From Capronia americana (lineage: Eukaryota; Ascomycota; Eurotiomycetes; Chaetothyriales; Herpotrichiellaceae), in the NCBI GenBank assembly GCA_016110215.1, contig JADWQD010000006.1:744001-808000 (forward strand): a stretch of 64,000 nt of DNA, written 5' to 3'. The notes under the pieces are model-generated. The model saw nothing but the letters and a program-made list of their open reading frames with translations, did no database searches and was not told where the DNA came from. A program made the translations under genes and the position numbers. The first letter of the stretch is position 1. Every line of letters begins with the position of its first letter. This document shows positions 53,535 through 64,000 of this stretch, piece after piece.

Positions 53535-54279
53535 AATTTGGCGGTTGGAATTAATAGCCACAATTGATACTTTTCTGCCTTCTCGAGACTCTGGAGGGTG
53601 GATTTATACCTCTATCACGAGCAGGCGACTTAAACATCCTCGAGGATCTCCTCCTTCAGAAGCATAGATGAGAATCCATGTTTCATGGCCCATGGATGCC
53701 ATTCCGCACCACAGGATCTTCCAGAAGGCTACAATCTGCGGGATCAAGGAATTAATCCCGTTGTTTCTTCTGGAAATCGCAATTTGGTGTGCTGTATCGT
53801 TGTAGCCGACTCCAATGTGATCACTCTCATTTTGACATACACGACGAAGCATATCATTACCACCACCATTTCGGGCGACCCCAAGACACTAGCCGCTTTG
53901 GCCTCCCAAGAATGAACCAATAGAACCAGAAATCGCCTAATCCGACACTCTGCCCCGCTTTAGTAACAGAACGATTACTACAGCTTCATTTGCGGGGGTT
54001 GTGGAGGTTAGTGCCGCCGATCCATTGAACTCAGGAGGAGGGAATACGGGGAATATACTGGCCAAAGTACATTCGAACGTTGTTCCGCATTGCGGAAATG
54101 TTCCCATGACTCGAACAGTGGCTGCCAATCGTAGAGCAGCTGATGTTGATTATTTTGGTTATTTATTTGCGCAGGTTGAGGCAGAGAATTGTTTTCGAGA
54201 AGCTCACTCTGCTCTCACCTTTCCGCCAGAACTCTCACAGCCCTCGTTGCGAACTATTTCCCGGCCAGCATTTTCAATC
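53535..54279. promoter_or_regulatory. shared divergent promoter of the BVMO and isomerase-like genes
   Basis: A 745-base head-to-head region containing the palindrome at 54083-54097 and a TGACTC half-site near 54108. No independent gene is seen; the ORF covering 54001-54279 is a frame extension before the first ATG of the isomerase-like gene. Confidence 0.6.
54083..54097. promoter_or_regulatory. perfect palindrome TTCCGCA-T-TGCGGAA, candidate Zn2Cys6 site
   Basis: Seven-base arms with a one-base centre. It contains CCG-N5-CGG, the everted triplet form recognised by some Zn2Cys6 factors. It lies 183 bases before the isomerase-like ATG and 549 bases before the BVMO ATG. Confidence 0.6.
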
Positions 54280-54807
54280 ATGCCCATGGAGGTTTCCCAA
54301 GCCCAAGACTCCCTCAGACGGTCCATGTTAGGCCACGGCGCCTGGATGCTGTTGTCAAGCCTGGTTGGAGGCTTGGGACTCTGGTGTTTTATCATTGGCG
54401 GTTTCGAGATCATACCAGGCTTCATTGTCAAGTTTTCTCTGCCTGGAAGTGAGCCTGGCTGGGTCAGGTGCCACACAGGTCCGGTTGCAAACGCTCTCAT
54501 GGTCATGGGTACTGGCCTTGCCATTCCACACCTCGAACTTCCAGACGATCTCGCGGAGAAACTGGGGTGGATTGTCATGATGGATGGTTGGTCCAATGTC
54601 GGGTTCTATTTCTTCGGGAACCTCTCGCCAAACCGCGGACTCGCCTTTGGAACCAGTCGATTGGGCCCGTCTAATATTTTCAGCATTCTGGCACTTGGCC
54701 CGGCCTACCTTTTTGGTGTTCTGGCAATGGGCGCCTTTGCAGTCCTTGGCTACCATGCGCTGTACCGACCATCGCACACGAAATCCACACTCCGCAAAAG
54801 CTGCTGA
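54280..54807 (+). CDS. styrene oxide isomerase (StyC)-like membrane protein, 175 aa
   Basis: A small four-helix membrane protein strongly resembling bacterial styrene oxide isomerase, which converts an epoxide to an aldehyde (Meinwald rearrangement) using haem b. Matching segments run the full length: GHGAWM, GLGLWCFIIGGFEIIPGFIV, LPGSEPGW, HTGPVAN, MDGWSNVGFYFFGN, SPNRGLAFG and FSILALGPAYLFGVLAMGA. His65 aligns with the haem-ligand His58 of StyC; Asn71 and Tyr110 align with Asn64 and Tyr103, which I recall as active-site residues. Length 175 against 169 in StyC. Start is the first ATG; a second lies two codons on. A single exon, paired head to head with the BVMO gene. The actual epoxide substrate in this fungus is unknown. 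Confidence 0.9.
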   Translation: MPMEVSQAQDSLRRSMLGHGAWMLLSSLVGGLGLWCFIIGGFEIIPGFIVKFSLPGSEPGWVRCHTGPVANALMVMGTGLAIPHLELPDDLAEKLGWIVMMDGWSNVGFYFFGNLSPNRGLAFGTSRLGPSNIFSILALGPAYLFGVLAMGAFAVLGYHALYRPSHTKSTLRKSC

Positions 54808-55555
54808 AACATGGCTCAGAGGGCCTTAGCTTGCGCCTACGTCTGGAGCAAGGAGGGCCTAGAGTTTCTGTGATTCGACTGAATGGCTGTGGAAATCAGA
54901 AGCCTGAGAGAAAAACTGGCTGAAGCAAAGGAGGAAAAGAGTGTTTCTGAACGGTGGACTGGAGGGAACAGTTGGGGAGCATACGTTGGTGCGAGCAACC
55001 TGTTGTTTTGCTTTCTGCACCTATGATCAAGTCAGCACTGTGTAGATAGTCTCATCATCGGGAGGGTCTTTGGCACGCAGCGCACAAAGGGGAGCTATAT
55101 CGACATGCAAATCTAGTTGCCATTGAGGATTCTGAGACTATCCCCTGTGGTTAAGCCGTGGAGCTTGAACGCTTCAGATTTAGCGTTGCTGACGCTGTCC
55201 TCGTGGGAATCTTCGCTGTGTCGTTGACAGGCGTATTGTCCATCTACTATCTTGACTTTAAAAGCTGTAGGATCGAACAATCGTGGGACTGCCGGGAATT
55301 TTAGGTGTAGAGGAACCCAGTCCAATTAGGTACTGTAGCTCTCAATGCCGCATCGACGATTGGGTTAAATCAAGGTTTTTCACTCGGCTATTTTCCATCT
55401 GGCGTCGCCCCCAGACGAGCGCAAAGCCTGGGGTTGTGGGGATATAAGTAAGCCATCTGTCAGAACTCAAGTAGGCACCTTCTATCACCCTCTTTCTTCC
55501 CCAAAAATTCCCCACGTCCTGACGCAACATATACCTGAATCACTGGGTCCTCAAC
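54808..55555. other. intergenic, upstream of the bZIP gene
   Basis: About 0.75 kb, no gene supported. A 70-codon minus-strand ORF near 55113-55325 has no family features. Confidence 0.5.
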
Positions 55556-57183
55556 ATGGATGGAACCCCAGGACGAGAAAGTCAGATGCTAGGCGATGCG
55601 AAGAAATTGAGAAATCGGCTGTCGCAAAGGGCTTATCGAGCGAGACAAAATCATCGGATCAAGCAGCTTGAGAGAATGCTCGACAGCACATCTGCAACCG
55701 ACTCTCAAGAGCTGTTTGATCTAAAGGCCGAAAACCAAGAGCTCAGAAATAGATTATTGCTGTGCCAGCAGACAATCCAGAGCCTGTCTCTGAAGATGCA
55801 CAATTTGTCCCAGTCCACCGCCGATTTCTTGTGGTCCACATCGGTAATCCAACTCGTCCTTACTGTAGAAGCTTGGAAATGACGGTATATAGCCTGAAAC
55901 GGACAGAGACCAGCATCAAACTGCATCCAGGGCTTCGTCAAGACACGCACCAGAGCATCCTGCACCGACGGTAGAATCTGCCCAAGCTACCACCGCTCAG
56001 CGAAATAATCTGGCTTTGGAAAAACAAAGTCCCCAAATTTCGTCGCCCTTGTCTCAGCCCCAGCTGTGTCGATTGGACTACATGGGCTTCGAGGCCTATT
56101 CCAAAATCATGGACGCAGGGCCTGTTTTGTTACGAGGACCTGTCGGCTGCCTCCGTCGGACCAATTCTCCCTTTTCCGATCATCTGTCCGCGGTAGAGTT
56201 TTCCTTCGGGAATGAACTGGTGAAACCGGAAGTCAAGGGAAGTCTACACGTCCTCAGGTAATGCTATGACAGATCTATCATCTCTTGGTTCGGTGTATGA
56301 AGTCGGTTGCTGATCAATGCGTAGTCTGACAAAAGCAGTGAATTTCATGTTTTCCATGTTCGTAAACATGGCCTGGGAGCACGGCATTGCATTCTTCACC
56401 TTTACCCAAGCATATCGTGCCGTTGCTCCGATACTAAACTATCGCATCAACCCGACCGCCGAAAACTACTTGCGAATAGTGGAAAATTACCGCCCCACCA
56501 GGCTGCAAATGTCCGTATCCTACCCATGTATCATTGATTGGATGCCGTGGCCGTCGATGCGCGAGAGATTGATCCTGCATCATTCCACGAACCCTCATCT
56601 AGATCAAGTCGTCGTCGACGTCGGCTGCGGATTTTGTGTCCAAGTGGATCTTTCCGAGTACGTTGCTGGAATCGAGCCTGTCATTGGACATTTGAGAGTC
56701 TGGGATTTGGTGACCGCAATGGCGCCCTCCGAGCGGCCGAAAAGCGTGGTCAATGAGGACGGCTTGTTGGACGATACCGCCGTTCAGGCGCTGTCTGATG
56801 ACGACGACGAGGTTCCCTGGGTCGATCCTCTCCAGGACAAGCCTTGTGACGAAGACCGGACCTGTGACCTTCCCGCTCCCAGCGCCGAAGTCCTCTTTGA
56901 ATCGAGAAGCTTTGCCCTACGTGCATTCAAGAAGCTCATCAAAGTGGGTGAAAGGATGCTGGAATTCAACATGATTCCGTCCTTCTTTGAAAAGTACCCG
57001 GAACTATTCGATCCCAGTCACAACTACATTGCCTACGGGCCGCACCTTCAGCCTCGAGTACCTTATGATCCAGTCAAGTCACCCCCAGACGCTAACCACG
57101 ATTCTATGCTACGTTACGTCCAACTGACGAGTCTTGCAATACGGGCTATTTCTGAGAAATCTTCCCCCACGTCTGCGGAATAA
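55556..57183 (+). CDS. bZIP transcription factor with DUF3425 domain, 503 aa
   Basis: A nuclear regulator. Three exons: 55556-55843, 55893-56257 and 56325-57183. The 67-base second intron is clear; the first (49 bases, donor GTAATC, acceptor TATATAG) is weaker but connects the frames in phase. The basic region covers about residues 16-36 (NRLSQRAYR, an N-x7-R match) and a leucine zipper follows to about residue 80. The C-terminal DUF3425 region includes FTQAYRAVAPILNYRINPT, LQMSVSYPCIIDWMPWPSMRERLI and VWDLVTAMAPSERP. It lies just downstream of the isomerase-like gene on the same strand and could regulate the pair. Confidence 0.85.
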
Positions 57184-58367
57184 GGATGGATGACTTTCTG
57201 CTCTGCTGAATACATATACCTGTGCCCTTCGGCGTTAACATTCTTGAGGCACTCGGTGTTGGTGTTGATGCAGCCATTGATTAAGTTGGGGGCGGATCTG
57301 TTCGCTTGGCAGACTTGGAGCGTTGATTCAGATTTTTGTCGGAGGTCGAGCGTCTCCGATGTTGTACAAAATTCTCTTAATGACCCTACTGGCCTGAGAA
57401 CTATATTATCAAAGGATACACGGTCGATAGATCCTTACCAGACGTAACGGCGTAGTGTTCGATCTTAATCCTTCTTTGTCCTAGAGATATACTTCTTATC
57501 ACTGCAGACCCCGTTAACTTTGGTGCGGACCCCCCTGTTGGTATCCGTTGCCCTTGCTCGACCGCACAGGTTGTCCGTCGTATGCCTCCGCGCACTCACG
57601 ATGGCGGCAAAGGGAAGGATCGAAGGACCTCGAGTGTACTGGCGATGGAGCAACGGCGACTGGCGGCAGCTAGGGATGGCGACGCTCGAACGAGGATGTC
57701 GCAGTCCACGGGCCAGCAGTCGGACTCGACTCCATTTTGTACTTCATTGAGAGAAGAAGAAGGACCTCGAGGCACATTTCACAAGGAGGACCTGAATCCA
57801 TGGGGACGACCCAGAACCTGTCTTCATATCGACCGCCCGATAATTTTAGGCCCTGGTCGAGTGGAGCGCGTACAGACAGGACTGCAGAGGGAACGGGAAA
57901 CGGGAAACGGGAAACGGGCCTGTCAAAGGCGATGGTGATAGAAGGTGAGTGCAAAGTGAGTGCAAGGTGAGAAGAGGGTGGTGCGTGACGAGGTGAGAAG
58001 TCATACAGTAAAAGCGGCGTGGTGCTAAGCGTGATAGCGACTCCTTATGGGCTTGCTTGGGCTTGAGAGATAGACCACTGACATGACGGCTGGATAGTCA
58101 CGTTCTTCCCAATCCGCAACGACTTCTACTCCTTGCTGAACTGGTGAAATGGACAGACACTCAAGCGCCAGACATATCTGATGCTCAAGTCTTCTTGTGC
58201 CTGTTCCCTCGGTTCTGGAGCTGCAGACCCCATGTCAAGGCAATGAGTTCATCCCTGCAGTTCGCCGGCGTTTGTCCGTGTCGTCCATCATGAACTCGTG
58301 TTCTGAAAGGCACCAACTTACTCGACCAGACTAAAAAATTGCTAAGGTTCATATTGCCACTTGTTTC
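57184..58367. other. intergenic, no convincing gene
   Basis: About 1.2 kb. A plus ORF at 57582-57938 is polar and unrecognised. CGGGAAA is repeated three times near 57894-57917. This is the upstream region of the Zn2Cys6 gene. Confidence 0.5.
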
Positions 58368-59709
58368 ATGGCTGCTTCCGAGGAGGTCACTCCAGATGGC
58401 GCGTTACGGCCTTTCCATCGTATCACCAAAGCCTTTCACCGAAAGTCTCGGACTGGTTGTCAAACATGTCGGACACGCCGGGTGAAGGTGAGCCTTTATT
58501 CCGTTGACGAGTCGCCTGGTCTTCTGCTCAATCCAGACATCGAACTAACATCAACCAAAGTGCGATGAACGACGGCCCGTCTGTCGCAACTGCGAATCGC
58601 GCAACGTCACCTGTGCCTTCAAAGTTGCTCCAAATGAGCCTCTTGTGACTTGCCCACTACCAACGCCACCACAAGACTCAAATCCGACTACTATCACTCG
58701 CCCGGCCACGGAAGTACATGTGGAATCGGGAAGAGCGGCCTCAACTACAACTTTCCCTAACATCGCCGATATTGAGAATGTCCTGGACCTTCCCGAATCA
58801 AAGGCTCGGCGTATGCTCGAGCTGCGACTCATGAACCACTGGACAGAATACCTGGCAAAGCCATTTCCGGAGGTTGCAAATTCCCATCTTGTCACAGCGT
58901 GGGGAGAGCATGTGCCTCGGATGGCCCTACGGTACGATAACGTCCTGTGTATGATGTTTGCCTGCTCGGCGTGCCATCTTCTTCGCAGCGAACCAGAAGA
59001 TTCCGAACTCGCCGTTGCAGCAGATGTGTACTTAGGTCTTGCGCTTCGGGAGCAACACACAGCCGTGGCGAAGCTGGCCGTCGAGAACGCAGATTCAGTC
59101 TGTTTTGCCGGCATGCTGCTGCTCATCACTTCCGTTGCGAGACTGTGGAAGCGGCAACTTGAGCCATACACGCCGCCTATGGAGTGGTTGCGCCTGGGTA
59201 GTGGGGCAGGAACAGTCTTGCGCACGGCAAAGGAACTCCTCAAGCAAGACACATCCTCAAAGATGTGGATGTTCATCAACGCACCTCCTGTGTTCGATGT
59301 CAAAGTTCTCTTTGACAAGGCGAACATGGAACCTTTCTGCAAAATCCTGGAACCAGAGATCGGGGGCTTGGATCAAGAGACCCGGGAAGTATATGAGAAG
59401 ACACTTAGCTACGTTGGCTATGTCCATCGGTCGGTCGATGAGGACGAACCCATATACATCGTCGCTCGTAAGATCATCTCCTTTGCAATCTTCGTTCCGA
59501 GGAGATTCGTTGAGCTTGTGGAAGAAAAGCGGCCACGCGCATTGTTGATCCTTGCGCATTATTTCGCGCTCATGGCCAGGTATCCTTCAGTCTGGTGGAT
59601 TGGCAAGACACCCAAGAGGGAGATCCAGGGGATTCGGGGTATCTTACCTCATGAGTATCAGGAGCTAATGCGGTGGCCGTCAATGATGGCTGGGCTGACA
59701 CTATCATAA
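58368..59709 (+). CDS. Zn2Cys6 transcription factor, 422 aa
   Basis: A nuclear regulator. Two exons, 58368-58487 and 58561-59709, with a 73-base phase 0 intron (GTGAGC..AAAG) that falls between the third-cysteine boundary of the zinc cluster. Cysteines are residues 31, 34, 41, 48, 51 and 58 (C-x2-C-x6-C-x6-C-x2-C-x6-C). The C-terminal part is a fungal regulatory domain: LELRLMNHWTEYLAKPF, RYDNVLCMMFACSACHLL, CFAGMLLLITSVARLWK and ILAHYFALMARYPSVWWIG. It lies downstream of the bZIP gene and may bind CGG triplets, including the palindrome in the shared BVMO/isomerase promoter; this link is inference. Confidence 0.92.
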
Positions 59710-62280
59710 CCTGGAGCAGACAATATACTAGTTTCCGCGGTATTGGGCCCAGATGCATCGCCTCTAGAGCGGTCGCACAATCGAGACGCCACAACTAACA
59801 TCTCGCTCGCTCGCAGATGCTTTCCAAAAAGCCTATCCACGTTTTCGACAATTTGCTCACCCAATTGGTCCAACCAGCTCAACGCGCCAGAGACGATACG
59901 CGGCACGTCTATCTAGGCCAAGGATTCAGGGGCACCTCCGCACGAGGATTCTTTGACTTCCTTCTAGAGGTAAGAGGCATAAACCCTAATGTTCGCCCCA
60001 ATTCCCCTGCCTTACTGTTAATGGAGATACACATCCTGGCAGACTTGCAAATAGGGTTCTGTCGAGCATATCGCTTACATTACAGCATTGTTAGCAGAGA
60101 TTCTGCAGATCAGGTCTGTTGATTCATGTGGAATCTTGCATTGCACTTGCTCTGCATGCAGTCATCCTCGGCAAGCGGAATAAGATCACAACAGACCTTG
60201 CATGATGCATTACACATTGCATAGCGCATATGTACTCCGTAATCGACGCATCAGCATTTTCAGCTGCGGAGTATGTATGTTACGTAGTGCGACGCCCCTA
60301 TTCTGGAACTTCAAAAGAAGTCATGACGGGCACGACATTTTTGACCAACGAAGGGCTGGATGCCAGGGATGTGCTGCAGGATGGAATGGATATTCAGCCT
60401 GGTGTGAAACAAGTCGGACAACAACAGGATGGCGGCCCTGCGAGGCAACCGGAAGAATATGCTTAATCTCGTCGTATTCCAATTCCGTCCGATTGTCACG
60501 CTGTACTGTCTACAAGCGTGATGCCGGTCGAGACATTACTGTCTTGACGTCAATGAGTCGAGAAGCGGCACGGATTTGAAGCTGAAGTGATGCCGCTGCA
60601 GGAGAGAAGGCCACCATCAGGATTTAACTTCCACGGCGGAATGTGTAGTATTGGATATCAAGCTCCCAAAACCCCCGAGAAGGTTCACACGGGAGCGCGG
60701 AGAAATGCAGCGTTCCTGGACTGAACAACCAATACAACCAATTGCGTGTCGATCTACCGTTTGACAGCACATGGCTATGGCTGCAACATGGGTGCCACAC
60801 TTGTCTGGGGTTCTGCTCTGGACGAGTGTCGATGTCACGACTCAAACATGGCGTTTCCTATGCCGAACGACGATGCCCTGTGCAGACGTTTCCGGTCACT
60901 CGGCACTTCACAATTTCCAAGGACAAGCTGCATCACGGCAAGGAGAAACATTGCGCATTCCGCCTGTGACATCTTGCTCGAGATCGACATGGCGATGTCA
61001 GAGGTGTCACTGTCAAGTCGAATCTGGTCCAGACTGTCTGGGAGGAAAGTGGCGCCGTAGTGCCGTAGTGCCGTCAACAGGAAGTTTTGAGGGGCAGAAG
61101 AAGGTTTAAAATGAACGCCTCAGCCCGAAAGAAGCAGCGGAACACCACCAGCACCAGAGGGGGAAGTGACGTGGCCCCTGAGGCACGCAGAAGCGAGAAA
61201 CGCAGCTTTATCCGCTGACTCGATAAGTGCGCGGGAAGCCGGGTGCCAGCGTGTGAAAAATATCCTGCTGCAACTGCTGCTGTTTCTCTATCTCGTGGCG
61301 AGTGCCAGCACATGCCGTGCACGGTGCGCATTTCCAGGCTCATCACAGACAAGTGGAGAGGGTGCTGCTGGGAGCCAAAATTGAGGCCAGGCGGGGAGCG
61401 AGATTGGCAGGGGTCTGCATGACACCAGGGGCAGATCAACCAAGACTGGCTCGACTCCGTGGGCGTGGGTGGCCAGCTTGACCTATTTGGTGCCTACTGG
61501 CTAACAGACAACACACACCCCTGGCTAGACTTAGATAGGAGCCCGAGAGCCTGCGCAGGACAGGACAGGACACGGCAACTTGGAGGTCGTGCAGGTACGA
61601 GGTGCTCAAAAATGATTCGCGATTATGTAGTAACCGAGTGTGTTTCTGTGTACTCCGTCTCGTACATTTCAATTTCTCGTGCCGTCTCTGTTCCGTCCCA
61701 TCATGACGGTCTGATTAGCACCTGAACCATTGAATCCGTCGCCCGACCATCTGAGAGGCCATCAACGGCCGCCCCAGCTGGGTGCAGCTCCATCCCCGGC
61801 TATGCTCGAGAGCTCCCCAAAGCAGCAAAGCCAGCGCAGACGAGAAACCTGACCCTTGTAAGCCTCCTCTCGCTAGCTGCATATCCGGTGCCCACCGCGA
61901 GCCACTGGTGCTGTTGATGTGCGTCCGGTCCGCTTGGCCTGACACCTCTTGTCACGCTTTCCTTCGCTTCTCATGCCAGATGCACTCCTGAAATCTTGCA
62001 GCTTGAGGTGGCCGTCGCGACAATCTCAATCTCCTCCTCACTTCACCCCGACACCTCCCTGCGATCTACATCCGCTGCTCGCAGTGGTGTTCTTCTATCT
62101 GGCAACGGGCCTCGACCGTTGAACTTCTTTTGTCTTCTTCACCACCGTGGGGCTATCTCTGTGCCACAACGTCTTCGCTGGGCTTGACTTGTGAAGGGAA
62201 AGAGAAGTCCCCCTTAGCAGAAATACCCAAGTCCGACTGGTACGGATAACTGGCAGGGCTGTTCATTTCACTTGGAAACC
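59710..62280. other. 2.6 kb intergenic region, no convincing gene
   Basis: Short ORFs only, including 59817-60122 on plus, with no family features. TACTCCGTA is at 60233-60241, TACTCCGTC near 61651, and a CRE-like TGACGTCA at 60545-60552. Confidence 0.5.
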
Positions 62281-64000
62281 ATGGGGCCATCTCTGAGGGC
62301 TCACACCTCCATGACTTCAATGGCTCGTCCTCAGACTCGCGATACAAACCGCCCGGCGACGCGCGAACAAACTGTCGACAACGCTATCGTCCCTAGCCGA
62401 ACGTCGTCGCTGCACTCTCGCATCACTCAACCTTTGCCGTCGACGTTGGCAAAGTCAAACAATCGACCGACCCCCAAGACCCTGACCCATGCGTACATGG
62501 TGTGTGGCGTGGGCAGAGAACCTTCACAATGGGTCAAAGCTCCTCCGCCGCCTCACGGCAAGATTCAACACATGAAAGGAGCTGTCGGGCAGTTCTGGCT
62601 CCCCGAGATTCTGGGTAGCAGCCCGAGGTTGGAGACCGACAACGAAATTGCTAGAGCACTACACAGTGCCATGAGGGTAGGTTCTACCGCGACCAATCGT
62701 GCAGACTTCGTTACTGACCGATCTCCAGGCGTGCTTTCCGCATGACGTTGAAATCTGCACCGGCAGGAGCCAGCCACACTGTGTACACCACTCATTCGTC
62801 CTCCAGCAGGATTCCCAGCATACACTGTATGGCATTGCTCTGCGAGTATGGTCACGAGCCGACGAGAAGCGTGCCGAGACCATCCGGGATCTACGCCGCA
62901 AGACAGAAACAGACTACAGGGACGTGGCGGACGAAACATACTGGATCCCGTACTGCCTGAGTTTTCTCTCGAGATACCCTCTGTACAACCTGTTGGGCGA
63001 CTACTTGCGGGGGATGTGGATTCACTGGAACAAGGCTACCAACCTGTTCCACGCGGAGGAGGTGTCTAGAATCCTCAGCTTTCCCGCTCCACGACTCAAC
63101 GACCTGGTCCGTATCGACATGAAGGACTACGCTCTTTGCTACCAATTCCCCTCTTCGCCGACCGGGTTCCAGAATTTCAACATGTGGCCACTGTATTGCT
63201 GTTTGAGCATTCCTAACATCGTCGGGCTCATTGAGGCTGCTGTTTCACCCACTCGTCGCATCATCCTCACCAGTCACCACCCGGCCATGCTCACAATCGC
63301 CGCAGAAACCGTCAGATTCTGCGTCCGGGTGTACGAATGGAGCGGGCTGTATGTTCCTGTCGTGCATGCACGAAACGCCAGCGAGATGGTCCAAGAACCT
63401 GGGCCATACATTCTAGGTATCACCACCGAGTGCCGGTCACTGTTCCAGCCTCCCAAGGATGCCCTGCTTGTTGATTTGGATCGCAACCTGGTCATCACTG
63501 ATCATCCTCCGAATGTGTTGACAGCCGGCCAGCGAACAAAGTTCATCAACCGTCTGACTCAGGCCTTAAACAGTGATGTCGAGATCAGTGGTGTGCCACA
63601 GCACCTGAAGTCCGCCTATGGAGGTGGCAAGCTCATCCCTGCTGGTCAGATTATCGTCCTACGTGGCGAAGTCGAGAGCGTGCAAGATCCCTCATGGTGG
63701 AATCAGGACGCCATCATGGCCGTCATGGACCACGTCTGCGAAAAGCTAGGCCGCAATACGGGCGTCAAAGCGCTGTTCGGTGGCTCAATGAAGAAACCGC
63801 TCATGACCAAGATCTCAATGAGACACATGAACGAGATTGTTCGAGAACGCAATCAATACTCCCGTGACGCGCTCGAAGCGTGGCAAGACTTCATCAACCT
63901 GAAAGGACGCATGGACACCGAACTTGCAAAGGTCGCCAAGCGGAACAACTACTTGGAGCAGGAAGTCGAGACGTGGAAGCTGCAATTCCAGAAATTCCAG
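62281..64000 (+). CDS. DENN-domain protein, 5' part (runs off the right edge)
   Basis: A probable Rab guanine-nucleotide exchange regulator. Exon 1 is 62281-62676; exon 2 starts at 62729 and is open to the window end (424 codons). The 52-base intron is phase 0 with a CTGAC branch site. The uDENN part covers YMVCGVGREPSQWVKAP, FWLPEILGS and LQQDSQHTLYGIALRVWS. The central DENN follows with WIPYCLSFLSRYPLYNLLGDYL, NFNMWPLYCCLSIPNIVGLIEAA, RRIILTSHHPAMLT and LYVPVVHARNASEMVQEPGPYILGI, then DALLVDLDRNLV. After it comes a helical region that ends in a coiled coil at the edge (ELAKVAKRNNYLEQEVE). The N-terminus is Ser/Thr/Pro-rich. The first in-frame ATG was chosen; the C-terminus is missing. Confidence 0.92.

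Noticed and set aside
54204..54777. Minus-strand ORFs across the isomerase-like gene
   Set aside because: They are antisense shadows; the plus frame carries strong family similarity.
57582..57938. 118-codon ORF between the two regulators as a gene
   Set aside because: Low-complexity polar sequence with no family features and a competing ORF in another frame.
59817..60122. 101-codon ORF after the Zn2Cys6 gene as an extra exon or gene
   Set aside because: The Zn2Cys6 frame ends normally at 59709 and no splice join or family similarity is visible.
60545..60552. CRE-like TGACGTCA as a bZIP site for the cluster
   Set aside because: It is isolated in a 2.6 kb gene-free stretch, not in a promoter of the cluster enzymes; an 8-mer is expected about twice by chance in a window of this size counting both strands, or once for a palindrome.

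Overview
The window is nuclear DNA of a filamentous ascomycete (Pezizomycotina). Genes carry short introns of about 50 to 115 bases with GT..AG ends and CTRAC-like branch sites. Fungal-only families are common (Zn2Cys6 and bZIP/DUF3425 regulators, a NACHT STAND protein, Kex2-processed secreted lipase, DUF3445, DUF3237). No genus can be fixed from the sequence alone. Gene models below were spliced by eye from reading frame and splice signals. Exon coordinates are given in each entry; models were not checked against transcripts.

Layout. 0-10 kb: a possible gene tail, a small conserved-looking protein, a 988-residue NACHT protein ending in a CaaX-like motif, a DUF4336 protein and a small two-helix membrane protein. 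9.7-16.5 kb: a glycosyltransferase-like membrane protein, the splicing factor Prp38, a truncated dihydroxyacetone-kinase-like (DhaK) protein and a DUF3445 haem-type oxidoreductase. 16.5-19.6 kb: no convincing gene. 19.6-31.5 kb: the mitochondrial GTPase Mtg1, the Fe-S assembly protein Cia1, an MFS monocarboxylate-type transporter, a fungal N-terminal-domain protein with a 138-base internal duplication, and a mitochondrial rhomboid protease. 31.7-42.2 kb: a DUF3237 protein, a lactonase-like metallo-hydrolase, a secreted class 3 lipase, two regulators and an alpha/beta hydrolase. 42.2-48 kb: microsatellites, two abutting ORFs and the ribosome-assembly factor Rrb1. 48.9-51.1 kb: a short-chain dehydrogenase and the snoRNP factor Bcd1.

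The most interesting block is 51.4-59.7 kb. A Baeyer-Villiger-type flavin monooxygenase and a protein that closely resembles bacterial styrene oxide isomerase (StyC) are transcribed head to head from one 745-base promoter. That promoter holds a perfect CCG-N5-CGG palindrome of the kind bound by Zn2Cys6 regulators. A bZIP/DUF3425 regulator and a Zn2Cys6 regulator follow. I infer a small catabolic cluster in which an epoxide is isomerised to a carbonyl and the carbonyl is oxidised to an ester. The right edge holds the 5' part of a DENN-domain gene that runs out of the window.
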